Source: Buttiauxella brennerae ATCC 51605
Lineage (GTDB): Bacteria > Pseudomonadota > Gammaproteobacteria > Enterobacterales > Enterobacteriaceae
DNA length: 64,000 nt
Assembly (NCBI RefSeq): GCF_001654925.1
Contig: NZ_LXER01000006.1
Span: 62,001 to 126,000 of the forward strand
Direction of reading: 5' to 3'
A program made the translations under genes and the position numbers. Numbering within the stretch: the stretch's first letter is position 1; every line of letters begins with the position of its first letter. Shown one piece after another: positions 18,749 through 29,161 of the stretch. Below the pieces are notes generated by a model. That model was not told the DNA's origin. It did not search any database and saw only the letters and a list, made by a program, of their open reading frames with translations.

Positions 18749-20617
18749 ATGTCGCAAATTGCCTCACTCATTCTCAGTAACGGTCAGTTTCACACTCTCA
18801 ATAGCGAAGCGCCGCTCGCTGAAGCGGTGGCCATCAAAGACGGGAAAATTATTGCAGCAGGAAGCGATTCATTCGTGATGAGCTTTTCTGACTCTCAAAC
18901 ACAACGTATCGATCTCAAAGGCCATACGGTGATCCCCGGCCTTAACGACTCGCATTTGCACCTGATTCGCGGCGGACTGAATTACAACCTGGAACTGCGT
19001 TGGGAAGGTGTTCCTTCGCTTGCGGATGCTTTGCGCATGCTAAAAGAGCAGGCTTTGCGCACGCCATTTCCGCAATGGGTTCGCGTGGTCGGTGGCTGGA
19101 CGGAATTTCAATTTGCCGAACGCCGCATGCCGACGCTTGAAGAACTCAACGAAGCGGCACCGGATACGCCCGTTTTTGTTCTGCATCTTTATGACCGGGC
19201 GTTGTTAAACCAGGCCGCACTCAAGGCGGTGGGTTATACCAAAGAGACGCCAAACCCACCGGGCGGTGAAATCATGCGTGACCGCAACGGCAACCCGACC
19301 GGCATGCTGATTGCCAAACCGAATGCGATGATCCTTTATTCGACACTGGCGAAAGGGCCGAAGCTGCCGCTGGATATGCAGGTCAATTCGACGCGCCAGT
19401 TTATGCGGGAACTCAACCGGTTAGGCGTCACCAGCGCCATTGATGCTGGCGGCGGCTTCCAGAATTACCCTGAGGATTACCAGATTATCGACCAGCTTCA
19501 CGCGCAACAGCAGATGACGGTGCGTATCGCCTATAACCTGTTTACCCAGCGGCCGCAGCATGAACTGGAAGATTTTGAAAAGTGGACCGATATGCTTAAA
19601 CCGGGGCAGGGGACGGATTTCTATCGTGCGAACGGTGCCGGAGAAATGCTGGTCTTTTCCGCCGCCGATTTTGAAGATTTTTTACAGCCTCGCCCGGATT
19701 TGCCTGATGGTATGGAACAAGAGCTGGAACGCGTGGTGCATCATTTGGTTGAACAGCGCTGGCCGTTCCGTTTGCATGCGACCTACAACGAGTCCATCAG
19801 CCGCATGCTGGATGTTTTTGAAAAGGTGAATCGTGACATTCCGTTTAATGGTCTGCACTGGCTGTTTGACCATGCAGAAACCATCAGCGAAAAGAATATT
19901 GAGCGCGTTAAAGCGCTGGGCGGTGGGATTGCTGTTCAGCATCGTATGGCGTTTCAGGGGGAATATTATGCCGCGCGTTATGGCATCGAAGCCGTCAAAC
20001 AAACGCCACCGATTGCCAAAATGCTAGCCGCTGAACTCCCTGTTGGTTTAGGCACTGATGCGACGCGTGTCGCCAGTTACAACCCGTGGACGGCGCTGTA
20101 CTGGCTGGTGTCCGGTCGCACGGTGGGCGGGATGCAAATGTACGATGATAACAATCGTCTTTCGCGTGACGTCGCACTGGAGCTATGGACAGCAGGCAGC
20201 GCGTGGTTCTCGAATGAACAAGGCAAGAAAGGGCGGATTCAGACCGGGCAATTAGCTGATTTGGTCGTGCTCTCAAAGGATTTCTTCCGGGTAGCAGAAG
20301 AGGAAATTAAAGGTATTGAATCGGTACTTACGCTGGTGGATGGCAAAGTGGTGTATGCCGCTGGGGCATTTGCGCCACTTGCTCCGCCGTCAATTCCTGT
20401 GGTGCCCGAATGGTCGCCTGTCACCAACGTGCCGGGGCATTACCGATCGGCTCCGCCAGAGGCCGCAAAAGTGGGCATGATGGCGCAGGTGCATCAATGT
20501 TGTGGGAGCTGCAATGTGCATGGTCACCGGCACGATACGGCGCGCAAATCGGCGATCCCAGTGGCGGATGAAGGGGCTTTCTGGGGAGTGATGGGGTGTT
20601 CTTGTTTTGCTTTTTAA
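18749..20617 (+). CDS. Amidohydrolase family 3 protein (YtcJ/NfdA-like)
   Basis: A 622-residue metal-dependent hydrolase of the Amidohydro_3 group (COG1574), which includes N-substituted formamide deformylase. Seen: an N-terminal beta domain, the metal site HLHL in NDSHLHLIRGG, HATYNES and HAE in the barrel, and GTDATR near residue 430 where the last catalytic aspartate belongs. Start ATG 18749 is chosen because GAGGAG lies eight bases upstream; the frame stays open further 5' inside the preceding gene. The last about 50 residues are unusual: cysteine and histidine rich (HQCCGSCNVHGHRH and GCSC). No signal peptide is seen. Partner of the ABM protein; the natural substrate is unknown. Confidence 0.85.
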   Translation: MSQIASLILSNGQFHTLNSEAPLAEAVAIKDGKIIAAGSDSFVMSFSDSQTQRIDLKGHTVIPGLNDSHLHLIRGGLNYNLELRWEGVPSLADALRMLKEQALRTPFPQWVRVVGGWTEFQFAERRMPTLEELNEAAPDTPVFVLHLYDRALLNQAALKAVGYTKETPNPPGGEIMRDRNGNPTGMLIAKPNAMILYSTLAKGPKLPLDMQVNSTRQFMRELNRLGVTSAIDAGGGFQNYPEDYQIIDQLHAQQQMTVRIAYNLFTQRPQHELEDFEKWTDMLKPGQGTDFYRANGAGEMLVFSAADFEDFLQPRPDLPDGMEQELERVVHHLVEQRWPFRLHATYNESISRMLDVFEKVNRDIPFNGLHWLFDHAETISEKNIERVKALGGGIAVQHRMAFQGEYYAARYGIEAVKQTPPIAKMLAAELPVGLGTDATRVASYNPWTALYWLVSGRTVGGMQMYDDNNRLSRDVALELWTAGSAWFSNEQGKKGRIQTGQLADLVVLSKDFFRVAEEEIKGIESVLTLVDGKVVYAAGAFAPLAPPSIPVVPEWSPVTNVPGHYRSAPPEAAKVGMMAQVHQCCGSCNVHGHRHDTARKSAIPVADEGAFWGVMGCSCFAF

Positions 20618-20644
20618 AACGATGTGGTCTCTGCCAGAAACAAC

Positions 20645-20667
20645 AAAGGCCGCTTGCGCGGCCTTTT
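20645..20667. terminator. Bidirectional terminator, amidohydrolase/peroxiredoxin
   Basis: AAAGGCCGC/GCGGCCTTTT stem with a TTGC loop, A-rich on one side and T-rich on the other, between two convergent stop codons. Confidence 0.85.
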
Positions 20668-20686
20668 AGTCAAAAACGTTTAGCTA

Positions 20687-21289
20687 TTACAGGCTAGAAA
20701 CGTTTTCGCTCAGGTATTTAGCAACGCCGTCTGGAGACGCGTTCATGCCTTCTTTACCTTTTTCCCACTGAGCTGGGCACACTTCGCCGTGCTCTTCGTG
20801 GAATTGCAGCGCATCAACCATACGCAGCATTTCATCAACGTTACGGCCCAGCGGCAGGTCGTTAACAACCTGGTGACGCACGATACCGTTGGTGTCGATC
20901 AGGAAAGAACCACGCAGAGCAACACCTGCGTCTGGATGTTCGATGCCATAAGCTTTCTGAATTTCACGCTTAATGTCAGCAACCATCGCGTATTTCACTT
21001 CGCCGATGCCGCCTTTATCAACAGGGGTTTTACGCCATGCGTTGTGAACGAATTCGGAGTCAAAAGATACACCAACGACTTCTACGCCACGTTTCTGGAA
21101 TTCTTCGTAACGCTTGTCGAACGCAATCAGTTCAGACGGGCAGACGAAAGTGAAGTCCATTGGCCAGAAGAACACAACGGTGGTTTTACCATTGGTGTGT
21201 GCTTTGAAGTTGAAGTTTTCAACGATTTCGCCACTGCCGAGTACGGCTGCAGCAGTAAAGTCAGGGGCTGGACGAGTAACCAGGACCAT
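20687..21289 (-). CDS. Typical 2-Cys peroxiredoxin (AhpC/TSA family)
   Basis: Thiol peroxidase that reduces H2O2 and organic peroxides. The peroxidatic cysteine is C50 in DFTFVCPSE and the resolving cysteine C171 in EVCPAQW; the C-terminal tail ends KYLSENVSSL. At 200 residues it is longer than E. coli AhpC (187) and belongs to the Prx1/PrxC-like subgroup. The segment before the peroxidatic site reads FFWPMDFTF where many relatives have FFYPLDFTF. Salmonella has a related gene (annotated tsaA, from memory) at the same malZ-acpH position. No ahpF is adjacent, so the reductant is probably thioredoxin. An OxyR-like site lies about 100 bases upstream. Confidence 0.93.
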   Translation of the reverse strand: MVLVTRPAPDFTAAAVLGSGEIVENFNFKAHTNGKTTVVFFWPMDFTFVCPSELIAFDKRYEEFQKRGVEVVGVSFDSEFVHNAWRKTPVDKGGIGEVKYAMVADIKREIQKAYGIEHPDAGVALRGSFLIDTNGIVRHQVVNDLPLGRNVDEMLRMVDALQFHEEHGEVCPAQWEKGKEGMNASPDGVAKYLSENVSSL

Positions 21290-21389
21290 ATGTACTCCTG
21301 TTAATTTTGTTAAAGTGAGTGTTAACGCAACGGGGGGGAGTATAGGGGTGGCAATCCCTCTAACTCAAGCATACTGCGCCAATTAATCA

Positions 21390-21406
21390 GATAGGATTTA
21401 CCTATC
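21390..21406 (-). promoter_or_regulatory. Candidate OxyR element upstream of the peroxiredoxin
   Basis: GATAGG-ATTTA-CCTATC is a perfect inverted repeat and contains ATAG-N7-CTAT (21391-21405), the half-element of the OxyR consensus. It is 102-117 bases upstream of the peroxiredoxin start. The second element expected 22 bases away is weak, so the assignment is tentative. Confidence 0.5.
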
Positions 21407-21442
21407 AAAAAATGAATAATCACACAGCAGCGATCCAAAATA

Positions 21443-21462
21443 GCCCTTTTTTATAAAAGGGC
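21443..21462 (-). terminator. Terminator after acpH
   Basis: Stem GCCCTTTT/AAAAGGGC; read on the minus strand the stem is followed by TATTTT. It separates acpH from the downstream peroxiredoxin promoter region. Confidence 0.7.
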
Positions 21463-21490
21463 AAGAATTTAATCGCGAGGCTGGGATCGG

Positions 21491-22072
21491 TTACAAATTC
21501 TTTTGTTCGGCCATTGCCATCATGCGTGGGTAAAACTGCCAGAACAACGCTTCAAGGGCATTGTAGTGGGTATCCAGATCTTGCCAGGACGCTCGCAAAG
21601 CATCAAGTTTTGGTCTACGCGTAGCCATGCCATTGAGAACGTTAGCAATGAATGCCATGTCGCTGTAACGCTCCATCCAGCGCTCGTCCCACAGATATTG
21701 GTTAAGATTGATAAAGCGTGGCGGTGTGTCCGCTAAGTTCGGTTCGATATTCGCGCGCGCCAGGGCGATAAACTCTGCCAGCGGAATGTTCGGGTTTAGC
21801 GTGTGCCAGTGGCGCGAAACGAAATGGTCCCACATCACATCCAACGTGATCGGTGCGACGCGACGCGTTTGGGGGCGAAACCATTGACGCGCCACGGCCA
21901 CTTCCGGCAGCCTGTCGGTAAAAACATCCACGCGACGATGCATATGGATACCCGCCACTACGTCGCCAGGATAACTTTCATCCGGGTTACCACGGACGAA
22001 ATCGGCCAACAAATTCCCCAGTAGTGAGCTGTCGGCAAGGCTTGCGAGATGTAAATGGGCGAGAAAATTCAT
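21491..22072 (-). CDS. acpH: Acyl carrier protein phosphodiesterase
   Basis: Removes the 4'-phosphopantetheine arm from holo-acyl carrier protein. The start [10 protein letters not shown] gives 193 residues, equal to E. coli AcpH (YajB); the frame extends five codons upstream, but a better placed GGA ribosome site and conservation favour the inner ATG. Conserved blocks: [44 protein letters not shown]-like [11 protein letters not shown] and the NLNQYLWDE segment. The histidines and aspartates of these blocks form the HD-like metal site of the family. It is divergent from queA across 102 bases. Confidence 0.94.
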   Translation of the reverse strand: MNFLAHLHLASLADSSLLGNLLADFVRGNPDESYPGDVVAGIHMHRRVDVFTDRLPEVAVARQWFRPQTRRVAPITLDVMWDHFVSRHWHTLNPNIPLAEFIALARANIEPNLADTPPRFINLNQYLWDERWMERYSDMAFIANVLNGMATRRPKLDALRASWQDLDTHYNALEALFWQFYPRMMAMAEQKNL

Positions 22073-22174
22073 ATTCACAATATCCATTAATGTTTTTTGG
22101 AGGCTTATTTCTTGCAGGTGCAGGCCCCTGGCACTAGACTGTAGCGCCTCTTTTTCAGTCTTGAGTTCTTTACC

Positions 22175-23245
22175 ATGCGTGTTGCTGATTTTACCTTTGA
22201 ATTACCTGAATCCTTGATTGCCCACTATCCGCAAGCACAGCGCAGCGGGTGCCGTTTGCTGTCTCTGGATGGGCCAACGGGTAATTTGACGCATGGCACT
22301 TTCACCGATTTGCTCGATAAGCTCAACCCTGGAGATCTGCTGGTCTTTAACAATACCCGTGTGATCCCGGCGCGCCTTTTTGGCCGCAAAGCGAGCGGCG
22401 GCAAGATTGAAGTCCTGGTCGAGCGCATGCTTGATGACAAACGTATTCTTGCGCATATCCGCGCCTCTAAGGCACCGAAGCCGGGTGCACAGTTACTGTT
22501 GGGTGATGATGAAAGCGTACATGCCACAATGGTTGCGCGCCATGATGCGTTGTTCGAAGTGCAGTTTGAAGACGAGCGCAGCGTACTCGATATCTTAAAC
22601 AGCATCGGCCATATGCCACTGCCACCGTACATCGACCGCCCGGATGAAGACGCCGACCGGGAACTGTATCAAACGGTTTATAGCCAGAAACCTGGCGCGG
22701 TAGCGGCACCGACTGCCGGCCTGCATTTTGATGAACCGCTGCTGGAAGCGCTGCGCAATAAAGGGATTGGACAGGCGTTTGTTACGCTGCACGTTGGTGC
22801 GGGGACATTCCAGCCAGTGCGCGTGGATAGTATCGAAGACCACATCATGCACTCCGAATATGCGGAAGTGCCGCAGGATGTGGTTGATGCCGTATTAGCC
22901 TGTAAAGCGCGTGGTAATCGCGTTATTGCGGTTGGCACCACATCGGTTCGTTCGTTGGAAAGTGCCGCACAGGCGTCGAAAAATGGCCTCATCGAACCTT
23001 TCTTCGGTGACACGCAAATCTTTATCTACCCAGGCTACCAATACAAAGTGATTGATGCGCTGGTGACCAACTTCCACCTGCCGGAATCGACGCTGATCAT
23101 GTTGGTTTCCGCGTTCGCTGGTTATAAAAACACCATGAACGCCTATAAAGAAGCCGTAAGTTCCGAATATCGCTTTTTTAGTTACGGGGATGCCATGTAT
23201 ATCACGTACAATCCGCAGGCGATTAATGAGCGCCCTGGCGCTTAA
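22175..23245 (+). CDS. queA: S-adenosylmethionine:tRNA ribosyltransferase-isomerase
   Basis: Transfers and isomerises the ribosyl part of S-adenosylmethionine onto 7-aminomethyl-7-deazaguanine in tRNA, making epoxyqueuosine. The 356 residues equal the E. coli enzyme. Conserved features: [12 protein letters not shown] at the N-terminus, [12 protein letters not shown], the loop [25 protein letters not shown], and [10 protein letters not shown]. It is followed by tgt after 80 bases with a hairpin in between. The queA-tgt-yajC-secDF order is as in E. coli. Confidence 0.97.
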   Translation: MRVADFTFELPESLIAHYPQAQRSGCRLLSLDGPTGNLTHGTFTDLLDKLNPGDLLVFNNTRVIPARLFGRKASGGKIEVLVERMLDDKRILAHIRASKAPKPGAQLLLGDDESVHATMVARHDALFEVQFEDERSVLDILNSIGHMPLPPYIDRPDEDADRELYQTVYSQKPGAVAAPTAGLHFDEPLLEALRNKGIGQAFVTLHVGAGTFQPVRVDSIEDHIMHSEYAEVPQDVVDAVLACKARGNRVIAVGTTSVRSLESAAQASKNGLIEPFFGDTQIFIYPGYQYKVIDALVTNFHLPESTLIMLVSAFAGYKNTMNAYKEAVSSEYRFFSYGDAMYITYNPQAINERPGA

Positions 23246-23257
23246 AACTCTATTACG

Positions 23258-23285
23258 CGCCGCCGGATAACCCGACGGCGTTTTT
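23258..23285 (+). terminator. Terminator or attenuator between queA and tgt
   Basis: Stem CGCCGCCGG/CGACGGCG (23258-23280) followed by TTTTTGT. It looks intrinsic, so tgt may be read partly through it or from an own promoter. Confidence 0.7.
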
Positions 23286-23292
23286 GTCTTAA

Positions 23293-24453
<1,161 letters not shown>

Positions 24454-24474
24454 TTTAATAATGAGGGATTTTTA

Positions 24475-24807
24475 ATGAGCTTTATCATTTCTGATGCGGT
24501 TGCTGCAACAGGTGCTCCGTCGCAGGGTAGCCCGTATTCTTTGATTCTTATGCTGGTGGTTTTTGGTCTGATCTTCTATTTCATGATCTTGCGCCCACAG
24601 CAAAAACGTACCAAAGAGCATAAAAAGCTGATGGACTCCATCTCTAAAGGGGATGAAGTGTTGACTACTGGTGGTCTGGTTGGTCGCGTAGTGAAAGTAG
24701 CTGAAACTGGCTATATCTCTATCGCGTTAAACGACACCACTGAAGTGGTTATCAAACGTGATTTCGTAGCTGCCGTTCTGCCGAAAGGCACTATGAAGGC
24801 GCTGTAA
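24475..24807 (+). CDS. yajC: Sec translocon accessory protein YajC
   Basis: Small inner-membrane protein that associates with SecDF and YidC and supports protein export. The 110 residues equal E. coli YajC. There is a short periplasmic N-terminus, one membrane helix at about residues 20-40 (SLILMLVVFGLIFYFMILRP), then a basic cytoplasmic part KRTKEHKKLMDSISKGDEV with the family motif LTTGGLVGRV. It is followed by secD after 27 bases. Also found to interact with AcrB in E. coli. Confidence 0.97.
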   Translation: MSFIISDAVAATGAPSQGSPYSLILMLVVFGLIFYFMILRPQQKRTKEHKKLMDSISKGDEVLTTGGLVGRVVKVAETGYISIALNDTTEVVIKRDFVAAVLPKGTMKAL

Positions 24808-24834
24808 TTTTCGTTTTTCCCTAAGGGAACTACC

Positions 24835-26682
24835 GTGCTAAACCGCTATCCTTTGTGGAAGTACATCATGCTGATCGTCGTGTTCGTCGTCGGTCTGCTA
24901 TACGCACTTCCCAACCTATATGGTGAGGATCCGGCAGTTCAGATCACTGGCGCGCGCGGCGTCGCCGCCAGTGAGCAAACGCTGATCCAGGTCCAGAACA
25001 CCTTAAACGAAGAAAAGATCACCGCTAAGTCTGTGTCCCTGGCTGAGGGTGCGATACTTGCACGCTTTGACACCACTGATACGCAGCTGCGCGCTCGTGA
25101 AGCGCTGATGGGCGTATTAGGCGACAAATATGTCGTTGCACTTAACCTCGCTGCGGCAACTCCTCGTTGGTTATCCGCAATTTCCGCAGAGCCGATGAAA
25201 CTCGGTCTTGACCTGCGTGGTGGCGTGCACTTCCTGATGGAAGTCGATATGGACACAGCCCTGAGTAAGCTTCAGGAGCAAACCATTGATAACCTGCGTA
25301 CCGATCTGCGCGATAAAAGCATTGTTTACACCAACGTGCGTAAAGCCGATAACTACGGTGTTAACGTTGTCTTCCGTGACGGCAAAGCGCGTGATGACGC
25401 TATCTCTTATTTAACTCCACGCCATCGTGATCTGGTTATTTCAAGCCAGGGTAACAATGCATTGCGTGCTGTAATGACGGATGCTCGCCTGAGCGAAGCG
25501 CGTGAATATGCTGTTCAGCAGAACATTAATATCCTGCGTAACCGTGTAAACCAATTGGGTGTGGCTGAGCCTCTGGTACAACGTCAGGGTGCGGATCGCA
25601 TCGTCGTTGAACTGCCAGGTATTCAGGACACGGCACGTGCGAAGGAAATTCTTGGCGCGACCGCAACGCTCGAATTCCGTCTGGTTAACACTAATGTGGA
25701 TGCTTCTGCTGCCGCTTCCGGACGTGTGCCGGGTGACTCTGAAGTGAAAAACACCCGTGAAGGTCAACCGGTTGTCTTGTACAAGCGTGTGATTCTGACC
25801 GGTGACCACATCACTGACTCGACTTCCAGCACTGATGAATACAACCAGGCTCAGGTGAATATTTCACTCGATAGCGCTGGCGGTAACATCATGTCTAATT
25901 TCACCAAGGACAACATCGGTAAGCCGATGGCGACCCTGTTTGTGGAATACAAAGACAGCGGTAAGAAAGATGCAACCGGTCGTTCGATTCTGGCGAAACA
26001 AGAAGAAGTTATTAACGTGGCGAACATTCAGTCACGTCTGGGTAACAGCTTCCGTATCACCGGTATCAGCAACCCGAACGAAGCGCGTCAGCTTTCTCTG
26101 CTGCTGCGTGCTGGTGCTCTGATTGCGCCAATTCAGATTGTTGAAGAGCGTACCATCGGCCCAACGCTGGGTATGGAAAACATCAAGCAAGGTCTGGAAG
26201 CGTGTCTGGCTGGTCTGGCTGTTTCAATCATCTTTATGCTGTTCTTCTATAAGAAGTTTGGCTTGATTGCGACTTCAGCATTGCTGGTTAACCTTGTCAT
26301 GATCGTAGGGATTATGTCCCTGCTGCCAGGGGCGACACTCACCATGCCGGGGATAGCGGGGATCGTGTTAACCCTTGCGGTCGCGGTGGATGCTAACGTA
26401 CTGATAAACGAACGTATTAAGGAAGAACTTAGTAACGGGCGCTCGGTACAGCAGGCAATCCATGAAGGCTATCAGGGGGCGTTCAGCTCTATTTTCGATG
26501 CTAACATTACGACGCTTATCAAGGTCATCATCCTGTATGCCGTAGGCACCGGGGCAATTAAAGGCTTTGCGATCACAACCGGTATTGGTGTGGCGACGTC
26601 CATGTTTACCGCAATCGTCGGTACCCGTGCCATCGTAAACCTGTTGTACGGCGGCAAACGCATCAACAAGCTGTCTATCTGA
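24835..26682 (+). CDS. secD: Protein translocase subunit SecD
   Basis: Inner-membrane RND-type protein that, with SecF, uses the proton gradient to pull exported proteins into the periplasm. The 615 residues equal E. coli SecD. It starts at GTG 24835 as in E. coli. TM1 is at about residues 7-27, followed by the large periplasmic P1 region, with [16 protein letters not shown] at its start. Five more helices fill residues about 450-610, with [15 protein letters not shown] in the conserved TM4 region. Only 10 bases separate it from secF. Confidence 0.97.
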   Translation: MLNRYPLWKYIMLIVVFVVGLLYALPNLYGEDPAVQITGARGVAASEQTLIQVQNTLNEEKITAKSVSLAEGAILARFDTTDTQLRAREALMGVLGDKYVVALNLAAATPRWLSAISAEPMKLGLDLRGGVHFLMEVDMDTALSKLQEQTIDNLRTDLRDKSIVYTNVRKADNYGVNVVFRDGKARDDAISYLTPRHRDLVISSQGNNALRAVMTDARLSEAREYAVQQNINILRNRVNQLGVAEPLVQRQGADRIVVELPGIQDTARAKEILGATATLEFRLVNTNVDASAAASGRVPGDSEVKNTREGQPVVLYKRVILTGDHITDSTSSTDEYNQAQVNISLDSAGGNIMSNFTKDNIGKPMATLFVEYKDSGKKDATGRSILAKQEEVINVANIQSRLGNSFRITGISNPNEARQLSLLLRAGALIAPIQIVEERTIGPTLGMENIKQGLEACLAGLAVSIIFMLFFYKKFGLIATSALLVNLVMIVGIMSLLPGATLTMPGIAGIVLTLAVAVDANVLINERIKEELSNGRSVQQAIHEGYQGAFSSIFDANITTLIKVIILYAVGTGAIKGFAITTGIGVATSMFTAIVGTRAIVNLLYGGKRINKLSI

Positions 26683-26692
26683 GGAGTGCGTT

Positions 26693-27664
26693 GTGGCACA
26701 GGAATATACTGTTGAACAATTGAACCACGGCCGTAGAGTCCATGACTTTATGCGCTGGGATTTCTGGGCTTTCGGTATCTCCGGCTTCCTGTTAATCGTT
26801 TCTATCGCCATTATCGGCGTGAAAGGTTTTAACTGGGGTCTGGATTTCACCGGCGGTACGGTCATCGAAATCTCGCTGGAAAAACCAGCTGATTTAGACA
26901 TGATGCGTGGCGCACTGGAGAAAGCTGGGTTCAAGGATCCGCTGGTTCAGAATTTTGGTAGCAGCCGCGACATCATGGTACGCATGCCACCTGCCCACGG
27001 GGAAACCGGTGGTCAGGTATTGGGTAGCCAGGTTGTTAAGGTGATTAACGAAGCGACCAGCCAGAACGCCGGCGTAAAACGTATTGAGTTCGTCGGCCCA
27101 AGTGTTGGTGCTGACCTGGCTCAGAACGGTGCTCTGGCACTGCTGGCGGCACTGATCTCCATCCTGGTATATGTAGGCTTCCGCTTTGAGTGGCGCCTGG
27201 CAGCCGGTGTGGTTATCGCGCTGATGCACGACGTGGTCATTACCCTTGGCGTACTGTCGTTATTCCATATTGAGATTGACCTGACCATCGTCGCATCGTT
27301 GATGTCGGTTATCGGTTACTCACTAAACGACAGTATCGTGGTTTCGGACCGTATCCGTGAAAACTTCCGCAAGATTCGCCGCGGGACGCCTTACGAGATC
27401 TTCAACGTTTCTTTGACGCAGACGCTGCATCGTACGTTGATCACCTCCGGTACCACATTGGTTGTGATTCTGATGCTGTACCTCTTCGGTGGGGCGATGC
27501 TGAAAGGCTTCTCACTGACGATGCTTATCGGTGTTTCTATCGGTACGGTTTCTTCCATCTACGTCGCGTCCGCGCTGGCGTTGAAGCTAGGCATGAAGCG
27601 CGAGCACATGTTGCAGCAGAAAGTGGAAAAAGAAGGTGCGGATCAGCCGTCTATTCTGCCTTAA
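26693..27664 (+). CDS. secF: Protein translocase subunit SecF
   Basis: Partner of SecD in the SecDF-YajC complex. The 323 residues equal E. coli SecF. The GTG start at 26693 follows a GAGGAG site and conserves the N-terminus [13 protein letters not shown]. One helix at about residues 20-40, the RND motif GLDFTGGT near 50, a periplasmic domain, then five helices with the conserved [23 protein letters not shown]. It is the last gene of the unit, closed by a strong terminator. In E. coli yajD follows; it is absent here. Confidence 0.97.
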   Translation: MAQEYTVEQLNHGRRVHDFMRWDFWAFGISGFLLIVSIAIIGVKGFNWGLDFTGGTVIEISLEKPADLDMMRGALEKAGFKDPLVQNFGSSRDIMVRMPPAHGETGGQVLGSQVVKVINEATSQNAGVKRIEFVGPSVGADLAQNGALALLAALISILVYVGFRFEWRLAAGVVIALMHDVVITLGVLSLFHIEIDLTIVASLMSVIGYSLNDSIVVSDRIRENFRKIRRGTPYEIFNVSLTQTLHRTLITSGTTLVVILMLYLFGGAMLKGFSLTMLIGVSIGTVSSIYVASALALKLGMKREHMLQQKVEKEGADQPSILP

Positions 27665-27691
27665 CCTTTAAGGTTTCGCTGAAAGCTAAAT

Positions 27692-27719
27692 CCGCAGCCA
27701 TGGTGCTGCGGTTTTTTTT
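27692..27719 (+). terminator. Rho-independent terminator after secF
   Basis: Stem CCGCAGC/GCTGCGG with eight T following. End of the tgt-yajC-secDF operon. Confidence 0.92.
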
Positions 27720-27835
27720 CGCCTGGATCGCTGTTTGTCTGTGGCCCCCACGGGGCTGCATTTTTCGGAGCGGCCCGATCGTTCGCTGGCCGATTTTATT
27801 CAGTTGCAGCAAAAAGACGGCTGCCTGCCAGAAAT

Positions 27836-27867
27836 AAAAAAGCCGATCGGCTAATAGCGGATCGGCT
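27836..27867 (-). terminator. Terminator after tsx
   Basis: Arms AGCCGATC (27841-27848) and GATCGGCT (27860-27867). On the minus strand the stem is followed by a T run (the complement of AAATAAAAA). Classic terminator 21 bases past the tsx stop. Confidence 0.88.
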
Positions 27868-27888
27868 TTTATCTCAATCAGACGGTTA

Positions 27889-28782
27889 TCAGAAGTTGTA
27901 ACCAACCACGAAGTAACCACCCCAACCGGTAGAGCGCACGTTGAAATCACCATCGCCGAAGTTCAGGCTGGCATTATCCGCCCACTGACCACCGTTGTGC
28001 CAGTAACGAGCCACTACAGAGTAGTGCCAGTGATCGTAGTTCAGCGCCAGGATGTGGCTGGAAGCGATAGAGTTGCTGGTACGGGCGTGCTTGCCGTTGT
28101 TATCGATGAAGTTGTCATCGCCCAGATCTGAACCCCAATCGAAGTTGGTGAAACCGATGTAGCTCAGGTTACCGCCCCACAGGGAAGTAATCGGTACAAA
28201 GTATTTCACTTTAAAGCGGTAGCCATCCCACTGGTTTTCGTTAGATGCGCCATAGTTCTGCCACTGGTATTTTGCATACACGTTCAAAGACAGGCTCATC
28301 GGCAGACCGGTGTCGATATCGGTGCCCAGACCCATGTACCAGGTGTTTTGCTTGCTGGCGTCGTCGCCGTGAGCACCCATATCGTAGATATAGTTGTTCG
28401 CGATATACCATTCTTTAAATGGACCAAACGCCAGGCTGGTGCCGGTCAGCTTGTCGATAGAGAAGCGCGGTTCGATCTCCATAAACATACGAGAACCGTC
28501 ATCCCAGATGCCCTTATCGTTGCCGTTGCCCCACTTGAAGGTTTTTGGAATATCGATGTAACCGTAGAAATCTAACCAATCTTTTTTAGCGAACGCTTCA
28601 TATTCCAGATAAACGTCGTTGGTCAGTTTTGGCCCGAAGCGAGTGTGGTAGCTGCCCACCACGTTAACGCTCTGGTGCCACCAGTCGGAAACGTACTCAG
28701 AGTTTTTAGTATCGTCGGCGTGTGCCGTGAAAGAGCTTGAAAGCGCGAGGACGGTGCTAGCCGCCAAAATAATTTTTTTCAT
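27889..28782 (-). CDS. tsx: Nucleoside-specific outer membrane channel Tsx
   Basis: Outer-membrane 12-strand beta barrel for nucleoside uptake, also a receptor for phage T6 and colicin K in E. coli. I chose the start MKKIILAAS, giving 297 residues (E. coli 294); the frame extends 24 codons further with no homology. A signal peptide is cleaved after TAHA (residue 22). Conserved segments: YLSDWWHQ-like [36 protein letters not shown], and the terminal strand ending in phenylalanine (VVGYNF), as needed for Bam assembly. Surface loops differ from E. coli, which could alter phage sensitivity. Confidence 0.96.
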   Translation of the reverse strand: MKKIILAASTVLALSSSFTAHADDTKNSEYVSDWWHQSVNVVGSYHTRFGPKLTNDVYLEYEAFAKKDWLDFYGYIDIPKTFKWGNGNDKGIWDDGSRMFMEIEPRFSIDKLTGTSLAFGPFKEWYIANNYIYDMGAHGDDASKQNTWYMGLGTDIDTGLPMSLSLNVYAKYQWQNYGASNENQWDGYRFKVKYFVPITSLWGGNLSYIGFTNFDWGSDLGDDNFIDNNGKHARTSNSIASSHILALNYDHWHYSVVARYWHNGGQWADNASLNFGDGDFNVRSTGWGGYFVVGYNF

Positions 28783-29161
28783 TTTATATGCCACTGTTTT
28801 ACATGATTCCCGTGAGGGCAGGAGGTGCGTTATCACCTGGGGGTCATCTACCATTCAGCTGGTTTTTTATTGACGCGCCTATTATAGAAATCCCTGCTCA
28901 CAAAAATATGTTTCATTTCACATTATCAACAAGTGCGTAATCGATTGCGTTCACGTTTGCGCACATTAAAAACGGGCGAGATTCTACCTGCTTCTTAAAT
29001 TTAAGCAAATAGATGGTCCTCTGTTACAGATATATGTGACTAAGATCACTGGATTTATTATCTGACGCACAGGGTTTTCATCGCACTTAATTCGCTGAGT
29101 TGTAACAAAAAAAGCAAATGTTACTGAGGGTTACCCCTGAAACTGCAGGGGTAATTGTTTA
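28783..29161. other. tsx upstream region
   Basis: A 379-base A+T-rich gap between the minus-strand genes yajI and tsx. It holds a good CRP site (29035-29050). In E. coli tsx has two promoters, one under DeoR and one under CytR/CRP; I see possible TTGC-type CytR half sites near 28940-28970 but nothing certain. No small gene is supported. Confidence 0.5.
29035..29050 (-). promoter_or_regulatory. CRP binding site upstream of tsx
   Basis: TGTGA-CTAAGA-TCACT matches the CRP consensus TGTGA-N6-TCACA at 9 of 10 positions. It is about 253-268 bases upstream of the tsx ATG, fitting the distal CRP/CytR-controlled promoter known in E. coli. Confidence 0.7.

Noticed and set aside
18000-21490. Genomic island or prophage remnant around malZ-acpH
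   Set aside because: No integrase, tRNA, direct-repeat borders or composition shift were seen. The genes look like a stable lineage-specific insertion.
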